Below, piece after piece: positions 9,255-20,493 of a stretch of 64,000 bases of DNA. The notes beneath the pieces are model-generated. The model did no database searches, was not told the DNA's origin, and was given only the letters and a program-made list of their open reading frames with translations. A program made the position numbers and the translations under genes. The DNA lies in contig NZ_VDGT01000001.1 in the NCBI RefSeq assembly GCF_006335015.1, forward strand, positions 620,001-684,000. Direction: 5' to 3'. Origin of the DNA: Streptomyces sedi. Its GTDB lineage: Bacteria; Actinomycetota; Actinomycetes; Streptomycetales; Streptomycetaceae. Numbering within the stretch: position 1 is the stretch's first letter; every line of letters starts with the position of its first letter.

Positions 9255-9905
9255 TCAGGCCGTGGAGACCACCACGGTCCGCGCCGCCTTGTCGTGCAGA
9301 CACTGGCGGTAGGGCTGGTCCCACGTGCAGAAGAGCACGTTGACCAGCCAGAAGATGAAGCCCACGCAGGGCAGCAGCTGCGGCAGCGAGTAGACCCCTG
9401 CCCGCAGCCAGCCGGCCTGGCCGCGCGGCAGGGAACCGTCGGCGAGCATCGCCACCCGGATCCTCATCGCCATCTTGCCGAGCGTCTGCCCCCTGGTGGT
9501 GAGCATCAGCGCCTCGTAGACGAAGTAGACGAGCAGCACCACGGCCTGGCGCCCGTAGGAGCCGCCGCTGCCTCCGCCGTCGTCGAAGTCGTAGGAGCCG
9601 GCGAACGGCCAGAGAAGCAACGTGACGGGGATGCCGACGACCAGGGTGTCGATGATGCGGGCCACCAGCCGACGCCACCGCGCGGCCAGCGGGGGCATCC
9701 CGGCCAGCGGGTCGGCGGCGCCGCTCGGCCCGCCGTAGGGACTGCTCCCGTAACGGTCGCCGCCGCCCGGCACCCCGGTGGTGTCACCGGAGGCGGGCGG
9801 CGGGGGCGCGGGCGGCAACCCGGACTCGTTCGAGGTGGCCTGATCGAAGGGGCGGGGGCGCCCCGGCTCGCCGCCGGGGCCTGGCTGGGGCTGCTCGCTG
9901 CTCAT
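9255..9905 (-). CDS. RDD family membrane protein (short paralogue)
   Basis: A 216-aa membrane protein. A Pro/Gly-rich N-terminal tail (about 1-75) precedes an RDD domain. The domain opens with WRRLVARIIDTLVVGIPVTL (the Arg and Asp that name the family), continues through a second helix (QAVVLLVYFVYEALM) and the TRGQTLGKMAMRIRV loop, and ends with a third helix and HDKAARTVVVSTA. RDD proteins are proposed ion or compatible-solute transporters, but function is not settled. A larger RDD gene lies 76 bp upstream on the same strand, probably a duplicate in one operon. Confidence 0.88.
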   Translation of the reverse strand: MSSEQPQPGPGGEPGRPRPFDQATSNESGLPPAPPPPASGDTTGVPGGGDRYGSSPYGGPSGAADPLAGMPPLAARWRRLVARIIDTLVVGIPVTLLLWPFAGSYDFDDGGGSGGSYGRQAVVLLVYFVYEALMLTTRGQTLGKMAMRIRVAMLADGSLPRGQAGWLRAGVYSLPQLLPCVGFIFWLVNVLFCTWDQPYRQCLHDKAARTVVVSTA

Positions 9906-9981
9906 GCCAGCGAGTCCACCCCGGCCCCGGCCTCACCGCATCCGGGAGGCGGCGTACGGGCGTAACGGCCGGGCGTCCGGG

Positions 9982-11715
9982 CTACGGCTGTGCGCCGACC
10001 GGGTCACCCGGCGGTCGGCCCTTGCCCGCGACGAAGGTCTTCGCCGCCTTGTCGTGCCAGCCCTGGCGCCAGGGTCGGTCGCGGACGGCGAGGATCATGT
10101 TGACGATGCCGACCAGCACTACCGAGAGCAGGTTGTAGACCAGCCATCGGACGAGCGACTTGCCGAACGAGGGCGCCTCCTGCTGCTCCATGTCCAGCAC
10201 CTTGAGGCCGAGCATCGCCTTGCCGAGCGTGGTGCCCCACAGCGCGACGGGCAGCACCTCGAAGAGCAGACCCACGCCGAGGAAGACCCCGAGCACCATG
10301 GCGAGATAGCCACCGGTGGTGCCGTCGATCAGCCAGACGGTCTCGTTGACGCCGGCTCGCTCGATGGAGTCGATCCGGTCGCTGATGTGGTCCTTGGCGT
10401 CGCCGAGCAGCGGCACGGCGAGGGCGGCGGCGCCGCCCAGCGGCAGGATCGCGTCGATGATCCGCGCGAAGAGCCGCTTGCCGGGCGCGGCCGGGTACTT
10501 CTGCTCCGGCTCGGTGAACTTCGCCATCATCGTCAGCGGCGCGCCCTCGTGGGACTGGAGGTACGCCGACTGCCCCTGCTGCTGGCCCTGTTGGGGCGGG
10601 TAGCCGTAGCCGCCGCCGGGCTGGCCCGGCTGCTGCGGCGGGTAGCCGTAGCCACCGGGCTGCTGGCCGCCGGCCGGCGGCGGGAAGCCGTAGCCGGCGC
10701 CGGGCTGGCCGGGGGCGCCGGGCTGGCCCGGCGGCTGGCCGGGGCCGCCGGGCTGCGGGAAGCCGTAGCCGGCGGGGGGCTGCTGGGCCGGGGGCTGGCC
10801 CGGCTGCTGGCCGGGGGCGCCGCCGGCCGGAGGCGGGAAGACCTGGCCGGGCCCCGGGATGCCGCCCTGCGGCTGGCCCTGCTGGCCCTGCTGGCCCTGC
10901 TGGCCCTGCTGCGGGAAGCCGTACCCGGGCTGGGCAGCCGGTTGGGCGCCCGGCTGGCCCCCCTGCTGGGGCGGCGGCTGCGGAGCGGCGGCCGGCGGGT
11001 CGGCGGCGGGCGCCGCGTTGGCCGCGCCCGGCAGGCCGAACCCGGGCGGTCCCGACTCCGGGCCGCCCGAGGCGGGCGGCTGCTGCTGGCTCGGCGGCTG
11101 CTGCCGCGGCGGCGCGGCGGGGGCCTGGCCCTGCTGCGGGGCCGCCGCAGGCGGCGTCCCCGGCAGGCCGAGCCCGGGCGGGCCGCCCGCGGGCGGCGTC
11201 CCCGCCGGTGCCGACTGCTGCGGCGGCAGGTCGGCCGAACGCAGCCCGAACGTCTGCTCGTTGGGCCCCTCCGGCTCCGCCTTCGGCCGCTGGGCCGGCT
11301 GCGCGGCCGGCGGCGGCTCGGAGCCCTCGGACGGGGTGCGCAGGAACTGGCCCCTGGGGTCGACCCGCCCGGGCGCGGCCACCGGCGAGGTGCTGACGTC
11401 CTCGTCGGGGCGCGGCCCCACGTGCTGGTCGCGGCTGGCGGCGATCTCGGCGCGGTTCTCACGGACGGGCAACGCGGCCCTGTCGCCGGCCTCGTCCCTG
11501 GCCGCCGGCACCGAAGCGGCTCCGGCCGGCGGGGCGGAGGCGGCGCCCGAGGCGGGCGGCGTCGGCAGCGGCTCGCCGTCCCGGGGCTCGGGCCGGCTGC
11601 TGCCGGCGACCCAGGTCTGGCCGTCCCAGTACCGGATGTATCCCGGAATGGACGGATCCGGATACCAGTTGGGCCCCGGGCCGCCGCTGGCGTTTCCTGC
11701 GGGTGGGAGGCTCAT
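9982..11715 (-). CDS. DUF2510-Pro/Gln-rich-RDD membrane protein
   Basis: A 577-aa protein in three parts. Residues about 10-45 form a DUF2510 motif ([19 protein letters not shown], then QTW). About 50-400 is a disordered Pro/Gln/Gly-rich region with GYGFPQPGG and GYGYPPQQ repeats. About 410-577 is an RDD domain ([49 protein letters not shown]). The ATG at 11715 is chosen because it places DUF2510 at the N-terminus; an ATG at 11802 adds an unlikely Ser/Gln/Arg leader. It shares C-terminal similarity with the downstream 216-aa RDD protein. A cell-envelope role with the tail in the cytosol is inferred. Confidence 0.88.
   Translation of the reverse strand: MSLPPAGNASGGPGPNWYPDPSIPGYIRYWDGQTWVAGSSRPEPRDGEPLPTPPASGAASAPPAGAASVPAARDEAGDRAALPVRENRAEIAASRDQHVGPRPDEDVSTSPVAAPGRVDPRGQFLRTPSEGSEPPPAAQPAQRPKAEPEGPNEQTFGLRSADLPPQQSAPAGTPPAGGPPGLGLPGTPPAAAPQQGQAPAAPPRQQPPSQQQPPASGGPESGPPGFGLPGAANAAPAADPPAAAPQPPPQQGGQPGAQPAAQPGYGFPQQGQQGQQGQQGQPQGGIPGPGQVFPPPAGGAPGQQPGQPPAQQPPAGYGFPQPGGPGQPPGQPGAPGQPGAGYGFPPPAGGQQPGGYGYPPQQPGQPGGGYGYPPQQGQQQGQSAYLQSHEGAPLTMMAKFTEPEQKYPAAPGKRLFARIIDAILPLGGAAALAVPLLGDAKDHISDRIDSIERAGVNETVWLIDGTTGGYLAMVLGVFLGVGLLFEVLPVALWGTTLGKAMLGLKVLDMEQQEAPSFGKSLVRWLVYNLLSVVLVGIVNMILAVRDRPWRQGWHDKAAKTFVAGKGRPPGDPVGAQP
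10560..11230 (-). repeat. Pro/Gln/Gly low-complexity coding repeats
   Basis: This part of the large RDD gene encodes degenerate tandem repeats of the types [24 protein letters not shown] and GQQGQQGQ. A run of ctggccctg/ctgctggcc triplet-like repeats lies near 10870-10915. Length variation between strains is likely. Confidence 0.75.
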
Positions 11716-12144
11716 AGGCGGGCCGAATCTCCTCGTCCGTGCACTCGTCCGTGCGTCCTGCTGTTGATGCGCTGATGACTCGCTGAAGACTCTCTGAGGC
11801 ATACGATGCTACGTCGCCGGGTGAGCGGCGGTATCCCCCATCGGTCTGTCGTACCACGGACCCTAACCAACAGCCGTGGCCCGCGGAGAACCGAGGCACC
11901 CCAAGGGCCGGCAAAAGCACCCGACTCCGGCCACTCCGGGGCCCGTTCGACGGGTGGCCCCGAGGCCGCCGGGGCCCGTTCCGGGGACACCCGGTGGAGA
12001 AATTCCGAGAAGTTCCACCGAACCCGCGTAAGAGTCGGCGCCCGATCCGCTCTCTCCCCACGCGGCGACGAGGCCGCGCGGCGCTCTCGGTGGCCCGAGG
12101 CATCGGAAAAGAGATTCGAACCCTGGAAACTGGGGGGTCCTGAC
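11716..12144. other. Divergent intergenic region (429 bp)
   Basis: No gene is supported. It separates the RDD gene (minus) from the ssgG-like gene (plus) and should hold both promoters. GGGGGG at 12131-12137 serves as the ribosome binding site of the ssgG-like gene. No convincing operator was found. Confidence 0.5.
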
Positions 12145-12693
12145 ATGCAGACCATCATCGAACGCGAGCTGGACGTCCGGCTGGTCCTCGCCGGCGACCG
12201 CAACATCCCCGTACCCGCCCGGCTCACCTACCGCTCGGACGACCCGTTCGCGGTGCACGTCACGTTCCACATCGGCTCCGACTCCCCCGTCCACTGGACC
12301 TTCGCCAGGGAGCTGCTGGTGGAGGGCATCTTCCGGCCCGCCGGTCAGGGCGACGTGCGGGTGTGGCCCGAGGCGTCCGAGGACGACGAGCGGTTGACGA
12401 CCACGCTCTGCCTGTCGCTGCGTTCCCCCGACGGCGACGCGCTGCTGCGGATCCCCGGGCACTCGCTCGCGGCGTGGCTGGAGCGGACGTTGCGGGTGGT
12501 GCCGCCGGGAGGCGAGGCGCGGGGGCACGACCTGGACGGCGAGTTGGCGGCGCTGCTGACCGCGCCGTTCACCGGGTGCGGCGAGTGCGGGGCGCCGTTC
12601 GGCGACGGCGGCGCCGCGCCGGCCGCCGGCGTGGAGGGCGCGGCGCGGCACGCGCGGCAGCCGGAGGAACGGCACGAGCGGGCGGCGGACGAG

Positions 12694-14658
<1,965 letters not shown>

Positions 14659-14673
14659 CCCCACACCCCCCAC

Positions 14674-14708
14674 AACCGCCCCCGCGACCTGCACTCGCGG
14701 GGGCGGTT
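14674..14708. terminator. Bidirectional hairpin terminator, hppD / Lon-like gene
   Basis: A perfect 13-bp stem AACCGCCCCCGCG / CGCGGGGGCGGTT with a 9-nt loop, between two convergent genes (hppD ends at 14658, the Lon-like gene at 14738). Confidence 0.85.
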
Positions 14709-14737
14709 CCCTTTCCGCCGCGCGGCCCGCGGCGCGT

Positions 14738-15574
14738 TCAGCAGGAGGGGACCGAGTCGCCGTCGCCGGCCAGCGCGCGCAGGCTCGCCACCGCGTCCTC
14801 CAACGTGTCGACGGGGACCAGCCGCAGCCCGTCCGGCGCGTTGCCCTCGGCCGCCTCGCACTCGTCGCGCGGCACCAGGAAGACCGTCGCGCCGTCGTCC
14901 CTGGCCGCGTGCGTCTTCAACGGCACCCCGCCGACGGCGCCGACCGTGCCGTCCGCGTCGATGGTCCCGGTGCCGGCGACGACCTGCCCGCCCGTGAGGT
15001 CGCCGCCCGAGCCGTCGCCGTCGAGCAGCGCCACGACCCCGAGCGAGAACAGCAGGCCGGCGCTGGGGCCGCCGACGTCCGAGAGGTTCAGCTCCACCTC
15101 GACGTCGTCGCGCCCCAGAAACCCGAGCGCCGCCGCGACCGCGGCGTCCTGCGAGGCGCGCATTTGCTCCTCGTTGTGCTCCCTGATCTCCTCCGTCGAG
15201 TCGCCCACCGGATAGACGGACTCCCTCGGCAGCACCGCCCGGTCGTCGGCGAGATAGCCGCCGACCACGTCGCTCAGCCGCACGGTCGCGTCGGGCGAGG
15301 TGGCGTTGATCGTGGTCATCCGCAACTCCCCCTCCACGGGGCGGGTCTCGGCGCCCTCGACGCGGATCACCGGCTCCCCGTCGTGCTCGCCCAGCACGTC
15401 GGCCGTCATCCCCGGCTCGGTGACCGCGAACGGCAACGGGGCGAACGCCGCGACCCCCAGCAGCGCGGCGAACGCCACGCCGCAGCCGGCGAGCACCCGG
15501 CGCCTGCGGCGCTCGGGCGACGGGGAGTCGGCTGAGTCGGAGGTGGCCTTCGATGCGGCCGGCGCTGCGGGCAT
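14738..15574 (-). CDS. Membrane-anchored Lon-like serine protease without PDZ domain
   Basis: A 278-aa protein with one N-terminal membrane helix (about 28-50, after a RRRRR cluster) and an extracellular C-terminal Lon (S16) proteolytic fold. The Ser-Lys dyad is visible: Ser171 in DVGGPSAGLLFSLG and Lys220 in GTVGAVGGVPLKTHAA. The related YlbL/SdrC-type actinobacterial proteases of about 340 aa carry a PDZ domain between the helix and the protease. Here the stretch 51-130 shows no clear PDZ motif, so it looks like a shortened member. It ends in PSC. It is convergent with hppD and apparently monocistronic. Substrates are unknown. Confidence 0.82.
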   Translation of the reverse strand: MPAAPAASKATSDSADSPSPERRRRRVLAGCGVAFAALLGVAAFAPLPFAVTEPGMTADVLGEHDGEPVIRVEGAETRPVEGELRMTTINATSPDATVRLSDVVGGYLADDRAVLPRESVYPVGDSTEEIREHNEEQMRASQDAAVAAALGFLGRDDVEVELNLSDVGGPSAGLLFSLGVVALLDGDGSGGDLTGGQVVAGTGTIDADGTVGAVGGVPLKTHAARDDGATVFLVPRDECEAAEGNAPDGLRLVPVDTLEDAVASLRALAGDGDSVPSC

Positions 15575-15631
15575 GGCAGCGAATCTAACGCAGCGCCGCC
15601 CCCGCCCCCACCGGCAGGCCCACCGCGGCCG

Positions 15632-16276
15632 TCAGCGCAGCGCCTCCGCGACCTCCCTGGCCGCCCGCACCACGCGCGGCCCCACCTCGGGGGGCACCGT
15701 GTCGCTCAGCATCACCACGCCGACGCTGCCCTCGATCCCGCACGCCGCCGGCAGCGGCGCCGCGGCCCCGCTGGCGCCGGCCTCCAACTCGCCGTGGGTG
15801 GCGACGAAACCGTCCTCGTTGTCGATGTCCTTGCAGCGGCGGGTCAGTATCGCCCGCCCGGCCGCGCCGCGCTCCAGCGGATGCCGGAAACCCGTGCGGT
15901 AGGCGACGTGGTAGTCCGTCCAACTCGGCTCGACGACCGCTATGGCCAACGCGTCCGTGCCGTCCACCACCGTCAGATGCGCGGTAGCGCCCAACTCCTC
16001 GGCCAGCGCGCGCAACGCGGGCAGCGCCGCGTCCCGCACCAGCGGGTGCACCTGCCGGCCGAGACCGAGCACCCCGATCCCGACCCTGGCCCGACCACCG
16101 GCGTCGCGGCGCACCAGGGAGTGCTGCTCCAGGGTGGCGATCAGCCGGTAGACGACCGTCCGGTTGACGCCGAGCCGCCGCGACAGCTCGGTCACGGTCA
16201 GCCCGTGGTCGGTCTCGGCGAGCAGTTTGAGGACCCGCAGTCCTCGGTCGAGCGTCTGAGAGGTCTCCGTGGTCAC
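15632..16276 (-). CDS. IclR family transcriptional regulator
   Basis: A 214-aa regulator. The winged helix spans residues 5-60 (TLDRGLRVLKLLAETDHGLT, RRLGVNRTVVYRLIATLEQH) and the IclR effector domain about 75-214 (PALRALAEELGATAHLTVVDG, EPSWTDYHVAYRTGFRHPLE). The effector domain is somewhat short. The start is a GTG at 16276 preceded by GAAGGGGG. Neighbouring genes give no clear target: a Lon-like protease downstream and repeats upstream. Autoregulation is usual in the family, but no operator was seen. Confidence 0.88.
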   Translation of the reverse strand: MTTETSQTLDRGLRVLKLLAETDHGLTVTELSRRLGVNRTVVYRLIATLEQHSLVRRDAGGRARVGIGVLGLGRQVHPLVRDAALPALRALAEELGATAHLTVVDGTDALAIAVVEPSWTDYHVAYRTGFRHPLERGAAGRAILTRRCKDIDNEDGFVATHGELEAGASGAAAPLPAACGIEGSVGVVMLSDTVPPEVGPRVVRAAREVAEALR

Positions 16277-16495
16277 GACGCCCCCTTCTCAGGTGAGCCC
16301 GCCATCGCGAGCCCGCGTGCCCGGGTCGGCCCGGCCGCACGTCCCGGGGGCGGCTCTGCCGTCCGGGGTATCCGTGTGCCCGGAAATGTATCCAGCGTTA
16401 CCGCTCAGCGGAAGTCCCTGTCCAGAATCCGAGCAATCGCTGGGCCGCCTCGCCGGCGCGGCACCGTGGTCGTCTGCCCCCCGCCACGAATGCAC

Positions 16496-16558
16496 CGCGC
16501 AGTTCCCCGCGCCCCCAAAGCCGCCCACCGGCGTGACAGGGGCGCGGGGAACTGCGCG
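16496..16558. repeat. Intergenic inverted repeat, copy 2
   Basis: The 20-bp arms at 16496-16515 and 16539-16558 are identical to those of copy 1, with a 23-nt loop. Flanking sequence (about 16460-16495 and 16559-16620) also matches the flanks of copies 3-5, so the repeated unit is roughly 150 bp. Confidence 0.9.
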
Positions 16559-16640
16559 AGCAACCACACACCGGGCTGACGCCGACAACCCACCTGGCCG
16601 GTGCGGCACCGTGGTCGACCGCGGCCCGCCACAAATGCAC

Positions 16641-16703
16641 CGCGCAGTTCCCCGCGCCCCCAAAGCCGCCCACCGCCGGTGAAGGGGCGCGGGGAACTGC
16701 GCG
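16641..16703. repeat. Intergenic inverted repeat, copy 3
   Basis: Arms at 16641-16660 and 16684-16703. It is arranged head-to-tail with copy 2 and lies 57 bp after the helicase stop, where it may also act as a terminator. Confidence 0.9.
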
Positions 16704-16759
16704 AGCAACCACACACCGGGCCGCAGACGACAACCCGCCCAAGCCACGCAGTGCAAGCG

Positions 16760-18562
16760 TCAACGCATCCTCGTGGCCCACTCCCGCACCTTGAGCTTCC
16801 GCTGCTCCAGCTGCCCCGGCGTCGCCTCCGCCGTCGGCGGGCCGCCGCAGACCCGGCGCAGCTCCGTGTGGATCACCCCGTGCGGCTTGCCCGACTGGTG
16901 GGAGTACGCCCCCACCAACGAGTTCAGCTCGCGCCGCAGCTCCATCAGCTCCTTGTGGGAGACCACGGGCCGCCGGTCGGCTGGCAGCTCGACCAGGTCC
17001 GCCTCCGCGTCCGGCTTCTTGCGACTGTGCGCGATCTGCCGGGCCTGCCGCTTCTGGAGCAGCATCTGCACCTGGTCCGGTTCGAGCAGCCCGGGAATGC
17101 CCAGGTAGTCCTGCTCCTCCTCGCTGCCCGGGTGCGCCTGCATCCCGAACTCCGCGCCGTCGTACATCACCCGGTCGAAGACCGCGTCCGACTCCAGCGC
17201 CTCGAAGGGGAGTTGTTCCTCCGCGCCCGGCTCGTCCCGTTCCCGTTCGGCCTCCGCCAGCAGCGCGGCCTCCTCGGCGTACGGGTCTTCCTCCTCCTTG
17301 CCCTTGGGCTTGTCCAGCACGTGGTCGCGTTCCAGCTCCAGCTCGTGCGCGAAGCCCAACAGCGACGGGATGGTCGGCAGGAAGACCGACGCGGTCTCCC
17401 CGCGCCGGCGGGACCGCACGAAGCGGCCCACGGCCTGCGCGAAGAACAACGGGGTCGAGATCGTCGTCGCGTAGACCCCGACGGCCAGCCGGGGCACGTC
17501 CACACCCTCCGAGACCATCCGCACCGCGACCAGCCAACGGTCTTCCGAGAGCCGGAACTCCTCGATCCGGCCGGAGGCACCCGCGTCGTCGGAGAGCACC
17601 AGCGTCGCCTTCTCGCCGGTGATCTCCCGCAGCAGCTTCGCGTAGGCGCGGGCCGAGTCCTGGTCGCTGGCGATCACCAGGCCGCCGGCGTCGTGTATGG
17701 AGCGCCGCACCTCGTTCAACCGCCGGTCGGCGGCGCGCAGCACGGCCGGCATCCACTCGCCCCTCGGGTCGAGCGCGGTGCGCCACGCCTGAGAGACGGC
17801 GTCCTTGGTCATCGGCTCCCCGAGCCGCGCGGCCACCTCGTCGCCCGCCTTGGTCCGCCAGCGCATGTTGCCGCTGTAGGAGAGGAAGATCACCGGCCGC
17901 ACGACGCCGTCGGCGAGCGCGTTGCCGTAGCCGTAGGTGTAGTCGGCGACGGAACGCCGCACCCCGTCCCTGCCCTCGGCATAGCCGACGAACGGGATCG
18001 GGTTGGTGTCGGAACGGAACGGCGTCCCGGTCAACGCCAGCCGCCGCGTGGCCGGTTCGAACGCCTCCAGGCACGCCTCGCCCCAGGAGCGGGAGTCGCC
18101 CGCGTGGTGGATCTCGTCGAGGATCACCAGCGTCTTGCGCTGCTCGCAGCGGTTGCGGTGCAGCATCGGTCGGACCCCGACGCCGGCGTAGGTGACGGCC
18201 ACGCCCTGGTAGGCGCGTCCGACGGGCCCCGCGCTGTACTCCGGGTCGATGCGGATGCCTATCCGCGCGGCGGCCTCGGCCCACTGCGTCTTCAGGTGCT
18301 CGGTCGGGGCGACCACGGTGACCTGCTGCACCACGTGGTGGTGGAGCAGCCAGGAGGCGAGGGTCAGCGCGAAGGTGGTCTTGCCGGCGCCGGGGGTCGC
18401 GACGGCGAGGAAGTCCTGTGGCTGGGTCCGCAGATACTCGTCCATCGCACCCTGTTGCCAGGCACGGAGCTTGCTGGCGGTGCCCCAGGGCGCGCGCCCG
18501 GGGAAGGCCGGTGAAAGGTGCGAGGAGTGAGCCGACGATGCGGACGAGGCGGTGGTACTCAC
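16760..18562 (-). CDS. DEAD/DEAH box (superfamily 2) helicase
   Basis: A 600-aa SF2 helicase-like ATPase. Motif I is VATPGAGKTTFALTLASWLL (about 50-70) and motif II is VILDEIHHAGD. Motif III-like RLALTGTPFRSDTNP follows, and the second RecA domain has ARAYAKLLREITG, VAVRMVSEGVDVPRLAVGVY (motif V) and FFAQAVGRFVRSRR (motif VI, Q..GR..R). The protein ends in a family-specific Lys/Arg-rich C-terminus (KRQARQIAHSRKK). The start is uncertain. The GTG at 18562 (VSTTASSAS) with GGAG just upstream is preferred; a TTG at 18601 lies right after a -10-like TAGGCT. A role in DNA or RNA repair or remodelling is inferred; the exact substrate is unknown. Confidence 0.88.
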   Translation of the reverse strand: MSTTASSASSAHSSHLSPAFPGRAPWGTASKLRAWQQGAMDEYLRTQPQDFLAVATPGAGKTTFALTLASWLLHHHVVQQVTVVAPTEHLKTQWAEAAARIGIRIDPEYSAGPVGRAYQGVAVTYAGVGVRPMLHRNRCEQRKTLVILDEIHHAGDSRSWGEACLEAFEPATRRLALTGTPFRSDTNPIPFVGYAEGRDGVRRSVADYTYGYGNALADGVVRPVIFLSYSGNMRWRTKAGDEVAARLGEPMTKDAVSQAWRTALDPRGEWMPAVLRAADRRLNEVRRSIHDAGGLVIASDQDSARAYAKLLREITGEKATLVLSDDAGASGRIEEFRLSEDRWLVAVRMVSEGVDVPRLAVGVYATTISTPLFFAQAVGRFVRSRRRGETASVFLPTIPSLLGFAHELELERDHVLDKPKGKEEEDPYAEEAALLAEAERERDEPGAEEQLPFEALESDAVFDRVMYDGAEFGMQAHPGSEEEQDYLGIPGLLEPDQVQMLLQKRQARQIAHSRKKPDAEADLVELPADRRPVVSHKELMELRRELNSLVGAYSHQSGKPHGVIHTELRRVCGGPPTAEATPGQLEQRKLKVREWATRMR

Positions 18563-18608
18563 GGTCTCCGAAACGGTCTCGACGACACGGACGATCGACA
18601 ACCGCGCC

Positions 18609-18614
18609 AGCCTA
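18609..18614 (-). promoter_or_regulatory. -10-like TAGGCT upstream of the helicase
   Basis: TAGGCT on the minus strand, a frequent Streptomyces -10 sequence, sits 47 bp before the chosen GTG start. No good -35 is visible; a GGCACCCC...GGGGTGCC inverted repeat (about 18626-18647) occupies that place. Confidence 0.35.
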
Positions 18615-18740
18615 ACCCTTCCGGCACCCCCCGCGCGGGGTGCCTCCGACGGGAGCGCGAGCAACCGGACACCGGGGCGAGGACGACAACCCACCTGACC
18701 GGTGCGGGCCGTAGTCGTCTCACCCCCGCCACCCATGCAC

Positions 18741-18802
18741 CGCGCAGTTCCCCGCGCCCCCAAGCCGCCCACCGCCGGTGAAGGGGCGCGGGGAACTGCG
18801 CG
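18741..18802. repeat. Intergenic inverted repeat, copy 4
   Basis: The 20-bp arms at 18741-18760 and 18783-18802 match copies 1-3. It lies between the MFS gene end (18860) and the helicase start. Confidence 0.9.
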
Positions 18803-18859
18803 AGCAACCACACACCGAGGCGAGGACGACCACCCACCCCCCACCGGCCAGGTGAGGAG

Positions 18860-20425
18860 TCAGGTCGCGCCGCGAAAGCCGGCCCCGGCCGGCTCGTGTT
18901 CCCGCAGCCGGCCGCCGACCACGATGCTCAGCAGCGCCATCGTGAAGGCCGCCGCGTAGACCGCGACGAACGCGCCGGGGCCGACCGCCGTGTCCACCGT
19001 CGTCGAGGACTCCGAGGCGTGCCCCGCCGCGGCCGTCGCGTCGCCGCCGAGGGCGGCGAAGAGCGAGCCGACGCTGGTGAGCATCACCACGTTGGCGAGG
19101 CTGTCGCACAGTTGGAGGGAGGCCACGTTGCCGCCCGCCTCCTTCGGGGTGGAGAAGCGCAGCACCAGCACCCCGACCGTGGAGACGACCAGGCCCATCC
19201 CGAACGCGCCGACCGCCAGCGTCAGCACGGGGAGCCAGACCGGCGCCGCGTCCAGCAGCACCAGCGGCGTGGTGCCCACGCCCACCGTGACCGCGACCGT
19301 TCCCCCGCGCACCAGCCGGAAGCGGTGCGGCTCGGCCCACGCCCGGGACTGCGTCCAGGAGCCGGCGGCCCAGGTCGCGCCGGACGCGGCCAGCGAGAGG
19401 CCGGCCTGCGTGTAGGAGAGGTCCCGCTGGGTCACCAGCAGCAGCGGGAGGAAGGTCTGCGTCGACAGGTAGGCCGCCGACATCACCCCGCGCAGCGCGA
19501 TCACCGACGGCAGCCCGCGCCGGAGGCGGAACGTTCCGGCCGGCAGCAGCCGCGCCGCCGAGGGCGCCAGCAGCGCGAGGCCCACGGCCACCGGCAGCAG
19601 CGAGACCCACCGCAGCTCCTGCCCGCCGTACTGGAGCAGCCCGGCGCCCACCGCGACCGCGCCCGCCAGCTTCAGCCGCCTCCGGTCCAGCGTCCGGCTC
19701 GCGCCCTCCGGCGGTCCCGAGGCCGCGCGCCGCAGCGCCGGCACCAGCGCCACCAGCGGCAGCACCACCAGCACCGTGATGCCGAGGAACACCCAGCGCC
19801 AGCCCAGCTGTTCGGTGATGGTCCCGGCGATCACCGGGCCCACCATCGAGGGCACCACCCAGGAGGCGGAGAACGCCGCCAGCGCCGCCGGCCGCAGCCG
19901 TTCGGGGAACGCCAACCGCACCGTGACGTACAGCGCCACGATCACCAGCCCGCCGCCGGCGCCCTGGAGCGCCCGGCCCGCGACGAAGACCCACATCGAC
20001 TGGGCGACCCCGGACAGCAGCAGCCCCAGCGCGAAGGTGCCTATCCCGGCCAGCACCGGGGCCAGCGGCCCCGACCGGTCGCACCACTGCCCGGAGACCG
20101 ACATGCCCAGCAGGCTGGTGGTGAAGAACGCCGAGAACGCGAACGCGTAGAGCGACACCCCGTCCAGCGCGTCGGCCGCCGCCGGCATCGCCGTGCCGAC
20201 CGCCATCGCCTCGAACGCGATCAGCAGCACCGTCGCCACGCAGCCCAGCGTCAACGCCCGGTAGGGGGCGGACAGCACGCCGCCCGCCGGTTCGGCGGGC
20301 GGGTCGGCGGGGCCGTCGGGGGCGGGGGCGGTGGGGCCGCCGGGACCGCCCCGTTCCGATGTCGTTCCCTCTCCCGCGGGCTCTTCGGGGTCGGCACCGC
20401 GCGCGGCGGTCTCGGTGGGCTTCAT
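18860..20425 (-). CDS. MFS transporter (drug/solute exporter type)
   Basis: A 521-aa major facilitator. An N-terminal Pro/Gly/Glu-rich cytosolic tail (1-50) is followed by about 12-14 helices. The motif A-like loop SGQWCDRSGPLAPVL (about 110) and the motif C-like stretch SWVVPSMVGPVIAGTITEQL (about 190-210) point to an exporter. The ATG at 20425 precedes KPTETAARG. It is apparently monocistronic, between a helicase and the molybdenum hydroxylase operon. Substrate unknown. Confidence 0.88.
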   Translation of the reverse strand: MKPTETAARGADPEEPAGEGTTSERGGPGGPTAPAPDGPADPPAEPAGGVLSAPYRALTLGCVATVLLIAFEAMAVGTAMPAAADALDGVSLYAFAFSAFFTTSLLGMSVSGQWCDRSGPLAPVLAGIGTFALGLLLSGVAQSMWVFVAGRALQGAGGGLVIVALYVTVRLAFPERLRPAALAAFSASWVVPSMVGPVIAGTITEQLGWRWVFLGITVLVVLPLVALVPALRRAASGPPEGASRTLDRRRLKLAGAVAVGAGLLQYGGQELRWVSLLPVAVGLALLAPSAARLLPAGTFRLRRGLPSVIALRGVMSAAYLSTQTFLPLLLVTQRDLSYTQAGLSLAASGATWAAGSWTQSRAWAEPHRFRLVRGGTVAVTVGVGTTPLVLLDAAPVWLPVLTLAVGAFGMGLVVSTVGVLVLRFSTPKEAGGNVASLQLCDSLANVVMLTSVGSLFAALGGDATAAAGHASESSTTVDTAVGPGAFVAVYAAAFTMALLSIVVGGRLREHEPAGAGFRGAT

Positions 20426-20493
20426 GGGTCCAAGGTAAGGACCGAACCGCCCCGCTGCCTATGTACTTTCGCCGTAGGGCCGGAGCCCGATCC

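Noticed and set aside
10866..10915. CRISPR-like short repeats
   Set aside because: These are in-frame coding repeats (GQQGQQGQ) without spacers.
12111..12130. T-loop-like sequence (GGTTCGAATC on the minus strand)
   Set aside because: The flanks do not pair as a T stem and there is no acceptor stem or anticodon arm nearby, so it is not a tRNA.
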